The notes below the pieces were generated by a model that did no database searches, was not told the DNA's origin, and worked only from the letters and a program-made list of their open reading frames with translations. From Clavulina sp. PMI_390 (taxonomy: Eukaryota > Basidiomycota > Agaricomycetes > Cantharellales > Hydnaceae), in assembly GCA_015039315.1 (NCBI GenBank), contig WIDE01000005.1, positions 338,833 to 402,832 on the forward strand: DNA of 64,000 nucleotides. The letters run 5' to 3'. This document shows, piece after piece, positions 57,338-64,000 of the stretch (positions are counted from its first letter, which is position 1; every line of letters begins with the position of its first letter). The position numbers and the translations under genes were made by a program.

Positions 57338-58604
57338 ATGACTGGCCCATTTGTTGCCCATGTTGGTCAGTGGATCGTTTCCTCGCTTGGATATACTATA
57401 ATCACCTAATTCGTGCATTCTTTGTTGAATCCTTATAGCACCTAATGGGATGGTTGGGAAAGCTTTCATCCCCATCTTCGTTGACGCTGCCATTAAGGGA
57501 GAGATTGAAAAGCTCAAATTTATCACTTCTAAGGAAACGGCAATATTGAAAGAAGCTGTTACATCTGCATCGAATGGAAATGTTGAGTTTGTCGTCATCG
57601 ACTACACGGATAAAAGGGCTTTCTTGGCGGCTCTCCAAGGTGTCGATATTGTTGTCAGCACCATGGGCTGGAATGTTGGCCAACTCAAGTCTGAGCAAGC
57701 CTTGATCGAGGCTGGTGAGTCAAGGATTTATCGCACTCGAAGGCTAGACATTGCTGATGAACGTTTATACGGAAAATAACCCATAGCCTTAGAGGCCAGA
57801 GTCAAAGTCTACTTTAATAGCGATTTTGGCGTCGACTACGACGAGGGGACATGGGGAGCTCCGGTCTTGGAAGGCAAGGAAACCCATGTCGCTGCGGCCC
57901 GTGCTGCGGGCCTCAGAACTGTCTCCATTGCCAATGGCGTGTTCATGCCATTTTTGCGTACTTCATTTCTCGGTGAGTCTGGAGGCACTTGGATGACGGC
58001 AGCTAAGGTATTCTGTTGTAACCTTTGCTTCATCTCGGGATCGCAGGGGTCAACGGGCATGAGTGGGAGATTGCGGAGGATGGAAACTCTTCATATGCAC
58101 TCATAGATATTTCCGACGCTGGGAGATACACACTGCGTGCCATTATGCTCGCACACCAAGATCCTAGCCGTATCCCTGATCGCGTGCGAGTTTACGGTGA
58201 TTCGAAGTACGTTCTATTATTAATTATCCTCCCCTAGCTTCTCTCTTTGACAGACGTTTTCATTTTCCCCTATAAGAACGTTAAATGAATACGCTTCTAT
58301 CGTCGAGAGCCTGACCAAAACTCCTGTCAGTAAGAAATATGTGTCACGTTCGCAGCTCGTCGCCGAGTGGGAGTGTCCCAATGGCAAGAAAGACGCCCCT
58401 TTCCTGTTCCTCCGCATCATGGCGGGTACAAATGCAGCCGACTTGTTGGGACGCGAGCATAATGAGCTCCTCAACCCGGGCCATCGATACTTCACACCTA
58501 TCAGCTATGAGGAATTTGTCAAATCGGTGTGTGCTTGTTGCGTCGTGGCAGCGCGTGTCGAAATTTGGAAACACTGACCATGCTGTACTGCTCAGACCTT
58601 GTAG
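57338..58604 (+). CDS. NmrA/isoflavone-reductase-like NAD(P)-binding protein, array copy 4
   Basis: Six exons (57338-57365, 57439-57714, 57787-57972, 58047-58206, 58277-58526, 58596-58604), 302 residues. The loop is APNGMVGKAFIPIFVDA. Other shared phrases are IVVSTMGWNVG, YFNSDFGVDYDEGTWG, TVSIANGVFMPFLRTSFLG, RAIMLAHQDPSRIPDRVRVY and REHNELLNPGHRYF. The last exon codes only Thr-Leu-stop. It is the closest relative of the broken copy 3 by eye, sharing GEI[AE]KLK and VFMPFLRT. Confidence 0.9.
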
Positions 58605-59862
58605 AGTCAGAACCGCCAGCCTGCAAAAGACAGAGACCCTCAACACCTCGAACTCTTCTCTCTGATTACCTGTAGCTACTGGTCTCCCTTTGATAGTTCT
58701 ATGCTTCCCTACTTTTTACCATGTTCTTTACTAACCATCGTCCGTCCCCTAGTTAGCATTCAAGTTTCTATTGCCATCAACCTTGCGCGATGCCATCTAT
58801 TTAGTTTTGATTGCCAATACCCGTTGCTATTCTGATAGGTTTATCTGATCATGAATTTTTGGGAAGCGTCCAAACGCATGCGTCGATGTGACGGCCGCCG
58901 ACGGCGGCCGCTGTGCTACACTCGTCATTTGTCTTGATTCTAGCTGGCCAGCTCAGGGACTGGGGCAAGACATGTATTGCTGCTTGTCGCTCAGATGATT
59001 AGGAATTTCCAAGATCTCAAATTTGTTGTAGAGACTGGCAAGATGTCAACTATGAAGACATCCCACCTTATGGTTGTTTTGTTGGTCCTGCTGAGCCGAA
59101 GGTACATCGCGTGCGCTGCACCACGCCGTTGTTTTTCATTCTCGAGCAGGATCTGCATTACAGGAGATCTTCGCTGTCTCCTCACCAGCTGAGCCTTGTG
59201 GAAAGTGACGCCCACTGACACGAGGAATTGGATCTTTCAAATGGCTGTTTTACGAGTTTGGAAGGCTCTTGTCAATCCAGAATGATTACTTATAATTCAC
59301 ATCGATTTCGGCAAACGGTTTCGGGTTCATCAGCTATTGATTCGAACCATTCACATCGAGCTCGCTGTTCAAGCCACTCTCTTTCTGCTACACGTCAGAA
59401 CATTTAGAGTCTTGACATCCATGCGAACAAAAGTTCGGGCGCCGTCGCCGGCCGTCGAATGACTAAGGTCCTTGTCTTATCGCGTCAGCACTCGTGAAAG
59501 AGACGACACAGAGTCTGGCTGTGGCCGCGGTCATGTCCATTTAATCCCGCTCATCCCAATTGAGATTTCTATTGGTGGCTCGTGACAGCACCCTAATCGC
59601 CTTGACGGGCAAGGCCATCGCTTCATACCCGAATAGGGTTGGTAGCTGCGGATGACCACTCGCCTGTTGATATGTTTCTCCACATATATACTTTTCAAAT
59701 GCTGACTAGTTCAATGACTGCTTATGACAACTGTGGGGTAGCGTAATCTGAAGGGCCTTCTCAGCACAAAAGCACAATCGAGCCAAGGTGCTGTTAGTCT
59801 TATCAAGCACTTCACCGTTCGCCTGTCTCACCTTGCACCTCACTTCTAGAATAACCGTCCCA
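58605..59862. other. Intergenic between NmrA copies 4 and 5
   Basis: 1.26 kb without a supported gene. A GC-rich imperfect inverted repeat (GGCCGCC/GGCGGCC) is near 58893. A TATATA string at 59685-59690 lies 173 bases before copy 5. Confidence 0.5.
59685..59690 (+). promoter_or_regulatory. TATATA box candidate of NmrA-like copy 5
   Basis: Sense-strand TATATA, 173 bases before the ATG at 59863, a spacing comparable with copy 1. Confidence 0.4.
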
Positions 59863-61233
59863 ATGTCTGCTCCAGTCGTCGCTCACGTTGGTAAGTGTGC
59901 TCTACTCCCGATCGTACTGAAATACCTCTCTCACCTGAGCATCTGGGACGCAGCTCCCAACGGAATCATTGGCAAGACTTTTGCTCCTGTTTTCATCGAG
60001 GCCGTCATCAAGGGCGATATCGCCAAGCTCAAGTTCATCGGTTCTAAGGAATCTGAAGCCATCACGAAGGCCATAGAAGCTGCGCCGAGCGACAAGGTCC
60101 AGTTCGTCACTGTCGATTATGCAGACAAGGCAACTCTTGCGGCAGCGCTCCAGGGTGTTGATGTTGTTGTGAGCACCATGGGCGGGCATGGTGCTCAAGC
60201 TGCTGCCCAGCAAGCTTTGATCGAGGCCGGTAGGTCTTCTCTCAGCCGGTGTCCTTTCTAGTGATAAGATACTAAAACTGGTCGATTTGTGTGACTGGTT
60301 AGCCGTGGAGGCCAAGGTCAAGGTTTACCTTAACAGCGATTTCGGCTCGGACTATGATGAGCAGACGTGGGGTGCTGGCGATTGGGAGTCTAAGAAGGCC
60401 CACGCTGCCAATGCCCGCGCTCTCGGCCTCAAGACAATCTCCATTGCGAATGGCGGATTCATGTCCTTCACGCGCTATCCATTCTTTGGTGAGTTCGAAT
60501 CAGCGTATTCTTCTGCATCTCGTGAGGAGCTCATTCTGAGCCGATCTACTCGGCGATGCTGCGTTTTTAGGCATGGTTGGTCCTGAGTGGCAGATTGTCG
60601 AGGATGGAAATTCATCGTTCGCCGTCACTGATATCCCTGACGCTGCAAGATACGCCTTGCGCGCGATTATCCTTGCATTCCAAGATCCTAATAGCGTTCC
60701 CGACCGTGTGCGAGTGTACGGTGATGCAAAGTACGTATAAATTGACGCGCTCTCTCAACCGTCGTCGTCTACTCTGTTTCCTATACTAAGCCACTCCCCA
60801 CTTCTTAATCTCGTTTCACATCCATCGCTTCTCCTTTGCAGGACGCTGAACGAGTATGCCGCGGTCGTCGAGCGCGTGACCAATTCTCCCATCAAGAAAA
60901 CATACATCCCTCGCTCAAAGCTCCTCGCTGAATGGGAGAGCCCGAACGGCAAGCAAGAATACCCCTTCCACTTCCTACGCATCATGACGGGGACCAGCGC
61001 CGCCAATTTCCTCGGGCGCGAGCACAATGAACTGCTCAACCCCGGCCAAAAGTACTTTACGCCCACGAGCTACGAGGAGTTCATCAAGTCGGTAAGTCAA
61101 TGTCAATAATGATGAGAGCCCGGCGTTATGGCTTCGTGGGCACGGGATCCCAGTTTGACTAACTCCGCATCCACTTTTTCTCTCTCTCCCCTTCTCTATC
61201 TGCTTTATCTATTTTTATGAGTAGACTTTGTAA
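59863..61233 (+). CDS. NmrA/isoflavone-reductase-like NAD(P)-binding protein, array copy 5
   Basis: Six exons (59863-59890, 59954-60229, 60303-60488, 60571-60730, 60842-61091, 61225-61233), 302 residues, with exon lengths identical to copy 4 (28, 276, 186, 160, 250, 9). The loop is APNGIIGKTFAPVFIEA. Then come VVVSTMGGHG, YLNSDFGSDYDEQTWG, TISIANGGFMSF, GRE-type HNELLNPGQKYF and the terminal Thr-Leu. FMSFTRYPFFG differs from FMPFLRTPFLG of its neighbours, in the likely substrate-facing part. Codon use looks GC-richer than in copies 2 to 4, as if better expressed. Confidence 0.9.
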
Positions 61234-62232
61234 GGAATAGTGACTCGAATGCGGCTCTGGGTGAACGCCAAGACAATCTCAGATCGGGTGTATTTGACCG
61301 GCGCCAAGAATTTTGTTTCATTACCACGTTTTTTTCTGCAATGATTTGCTCTTTTCTGGAGTGTGGGCTGAAGCTTGTGTGATGGAAGCATATAGTGAGA
61401 GAAGTATTAGGGCTCTAAATTCCAATCAAGCCACACTGTATACATGTACGTACAACATCAGACAGCAGTTTACACGCCGAAAAGGTGTAATATAATAGAG
61501 AGAGACCAAACGAAAGAACGAGTCACATGAAATAAAGATGCGTGAATGGAATGAAAAGGAACAAGAAAAAGAATCGAAGGGACGCGCGAAAATAGATCAG
61601 GGGATCGGGATCGGTGCTGCTATGTATTACGAACAACAAAAAGTGAAGAGTGGGGGGAGGCGATTTGAAAAATAAAAGGGAAGCAGTAGAGCGTTCGCCG
61701 CCGTGATATTAGATGAGGCGATCGGCGACAAGGCACAGATCGAATTGTCGCGATGAGAAACGGGCGCCAGAAGCCCCAAAAGGCCATCAAATGCCCATGG
61801 GATGAGCGATGATGACTCGGCAGCCGACTAGCACCCGGCCTTGGCGGGATAATAGAGTACGTGTCAACTCTTCCTTCGCAAAGGAAGAGATCGACAAGGA
61901 GGGGGCGAGCGAGGGGCGATCCTGTAGCTGGAGTCACTTCTTTCTACTGAAAACCCAGGGAAATCAATGTTAGTCAAATCTCATCGATACCGGCAAAATG
62001 GTTGATGAGCCCGAGGTTGAGGAGGGTATGCGTACCATAAATGATCTCTATCAGGTCGCACACAGACGAGCGGGGAAGGCAGGGTATAATGAGAAAGCCA
62101 CTCCAGAGCAACGGAAGAACAGGTAGCTCCTCGATCCACAAAACAGAGAGGTCGCCACTATCCAAACCGAGCAACCAGCCAGCGGACGCGCACACGCACA
62201 CACACGCTCATCTATCATTCGCCTCGTCCCTT
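61234..62232. other. Convergent intergenic stretch
   Basis: Between NmrA copy 5 (+) and the zinc-finger gene (-). A-rich on the top strand at 61490-61680. No gene seen. Confidence 0.5.
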
Positions 62233-64000
62233 TCAACTACTGGCACGGCCAGCGATGCCCGCCGGGACAGCCGATACGACCCAGCGAGTCGTGCGCATCT
62301 TGTCATCGCACTCGCACGCCTCGCGCGAGCCCTGGATCCAGCCGCGTTCGCACCCATCGCACCACACGCGCTCCTTGTTGAGCAGAGCACCGGCGCTGGA
62401 CGACGAGGCTCCATGCTTACCAGCCAAGAGCGAGCCCTCGCCTTCGGTGGCGCTGTCCTCGTCTTCGTCGCCATTTGCACTGCCTCCGTACGTGCTTCCT
62501 CCGCCGGCAGAATAAGTGCTTCCGCCATAGGCTGAGCCGTTGCGCGAGTGGGTGCCAGGTGCACCGGCTCGGTGACCGCGGATCGAGGCGCGCTCCTCTC
62601 CGGAAAGGTTACCGGCGTTGGCATCGGCAAGCCCGATGCCGCTGTTGCCACCGTGGATGGAGGTGTAGTGACGGCCGAGATCGTGCTTACGGGAGAACGA
62701 GCGACCACATCCCACGTGACGACAGACGAACGACTTGACGCGGTGTGGATCATGGGTCTGCATGTGGGTCTTGAGGTTGTATGCGCGAGCAAAGGCTAAG
62801 CGAGGGGGATGCCGACGACGATGAGGACGAATAAAAAAAAGTCCGGAAGAATCCAAAATTAGATGAGCCGAGGTTGACATATGTAGATTTACGTATCAGT
62901 CAAAGAATGGGGGACTTACCACGTTCGCAGTTGGGACATTGGTAGCGCTTGCTTGGGTGGACGCCAGGCTTGGAGTCTTCTTCGTAGTCTGGGGGGCTAG
63001 CAGCCGATGCTGCCAAGCGTTTGCCGCGACGGTCTTGGTGGTGATCGAGAGCACCAAAGTCGGGGGTGGGGATCGATGGCGACGAGGTTGCTTCGCGTTT
63101 GATGGCGCTGCGACCTGCCTGGGCTTGGGCGAGGTTGGAGGATGACGAGGTGGAAGCGCCAAGGGGATCACCGCGGCGAGGGAAATACATGTCAGTGGGG
63201 GTGGATGATGTGATGAGGGCGTCGTAGTCGATCGGGGACTGGGATGACGATGGTGGTGGGTTGAGTGGTTGCGATGATAGCACGTGCGGTGGGGCAGAGG
63301 CGGCGGGTGGGGAGTAGGTGGATGCGGCAGCAGCAGCAGCAAGGGCAGCGACACTGACTTGGTTCATAAACAGTTGGACTGAATTGAGTGTGGCCGCGTC
63401 GATGGGTCCCGGAGCCGAAGGATTGATCCCAAGTGCACTGAGAGCAGCCATGGCAGCCGCGGTCGATGCAGTCGTGGCCTGGGGACTGACTACGGGCGCA
63501 GTTGGCGAAGATAAGGAAGCAGCACCTGGGGGAGATGTGGCTCCTAATTGTTGCTGCTGCTGCTGCTGTGGCTGTAAGACCTGCGGAGTCTGTATGCCCC
63601 CCATATGATGGAATGCGGATGGGAGTCCGGAGAGATTAAACTCGGACAAATCCAGATCGAGGTCGTTCCCATAATGTGATTGCGTTTGATGTTGATGCTG
63701 TTGCAGGAGTGGCGACGGGAACTGTGGCGGATTCCCCACCGCCGAGGCACTATTGTGCTGCGGCAGGGACCCAGCTGCGCTCAGGCCTGTTACACCAGGA
63801 GCGTAGGCGCTATACAGCGACCCATTGGCCCCCAGGTGGTGGTTGTATCCTGACTCATGGCCAGAATAAAACGATGCGGCATCATAGTCGTTGTAGCTGT
63901 GCTGGCTCTCGCTGACGCTGGACACCGTCCCGTTGAAGGCCGATTTTGGCCCGTTGCGATAGCTGCCGTAGTACGCAGCTGGGGGCAAAGGCTGGAGGGT
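62233..64000 (-). CDS. C2H2 zinc-finger transcription factor (5' end outside window)
   Basis: Two exons are visible: 62920-64000 (continuing past the edge) and 62233-62795. The frame is open to the right edge without a convincing ATG, so the N-terminus is missing; at least 545 residues are seen. A long disordered region has Gln7 (CAG repeat at 63551-63570) and Ala runs. Finger 1 reads YQCPNCERAFARAYNLKTHM with the second His after xTH (Cys-x2-Cys-x12-His-x3-His). Finger 2 reads FVCRHVGCGRSFSRKHDLGR and then HYTSIH (Cys-x4-Cys-x12-His-x4-His). After a Gly/Ser-rich stretch comes CDGCERGWIQGSREACEC, a further Cys cluster. The finger pair resembles Crz1/stress-type fungal regulators, but the target is not assignable. 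Confidence 0.88.
63551..63570 (-). repeat. CAG/CTG trinucleotide run coding for polyGln
   Basis: Lies in the disordered region of the zinc-finger factor and codes for seven Gln in a row. Confidence 0.8.

Noticed and set aside
58890..58915. GC-rich inverted repeat between NmrA copies 4 and 5
   Set aside because: Short and imperfect, with no flanking direct repeats or transposase remnant, so not a mobile element call.
62041..62535. Plus ORF of 164 residues opposite the zinc-finger gene
   Set aside because: Shadow of the Gly/Ser-rich coding exon on the other strand; no start context or domain.
1..64000. Transposons, CRISPR arrays, tRNA or rRNA genes
   Set aside because: I saw no transposase, reverse transcriptase or terminal repeats, no spaced repeats, and no tRNA arm pattern by eye. 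Small tRNAs could be missed without a tRNA scan.

Overview
The window is a gene-dense segment of a basidiomycete nuclear genome, most likely an agaricomycete. Genes are cut by many short GT-AG introns of about 45 to 105 nt, often with tiny exons. The households present (SF3a1, TBP, Apc5, Rad1, Pdx1, Ubc6-type E2, AP-3 sigma, a tandem CCCH protein) are ordinary fungal nuclear genes. A narrower placement near Rhizoctonia-type fungi is only an impression from the helicase/CbxX gene and the NmrA array. Exon joins were made by eye from reading frame, splice consensus and family knowledge.

Layout, left to right: a 5'-truncated Gfo/Idh/MocA oxidoreductase (+); a mitochondrial carrier (-); a zinc-free medium-chain dehydrogenase (-); a SET-domain lysine methyltransferase (-), divergent from the E3-binding protein Pdx1 of the pyruvate dehydrogenase complex (+); the Rad1 subunit of the 9-1-1 checkpoint clamp (-). 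From 13.7 to 21.4 kb lies a giant gene (+), about 2393 residues: an SF1 helicase of the ZNFX1/NFX1 type, a Cys-rich region, three CbxX/CfqX-type AAA+ modules, a coiled coil and a Cys/His tail. A tail-anchored Ubc6/UBE2J-type E2 follows.

From 23.7 to 31.3 kb no gene can be supported except one weak hypothetical ORF behind a TATA box. Its second half has a strongly pyrimidine-rich top strand. Then come SF3a1 (-), Apc5 (-), a tiny Lsm-fold NatC auxiliary subunit-like gene (+) head to head with Apc5, a LOG phosphoribohydrolase (+), TBP (+), an amino-acid/GABA-type permease (+), a TIS11-type tandem CCCH protein (+) and AP-3 sigma (+).

From 50.7 to 61.2 kb there is a tandem array of five NmrA/isoflavone-reductase-like genes, all (+), with the same intron positions and almost identical exon lengths. 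The third copy is broken by a nonsense codon and a short deletion. The window ends inside a C2H2 zinc-finger transcription factor gene (-).

The most unusual items are the helicase-zinc-triple AAA+ fusion and the NmrA array with its pseudogene. Smaller oddities are two GC-AG introns, several micro-exons, a Pro-to-Gly change in the carrier signature, and a Rad1 N-terminus that cannot be found.
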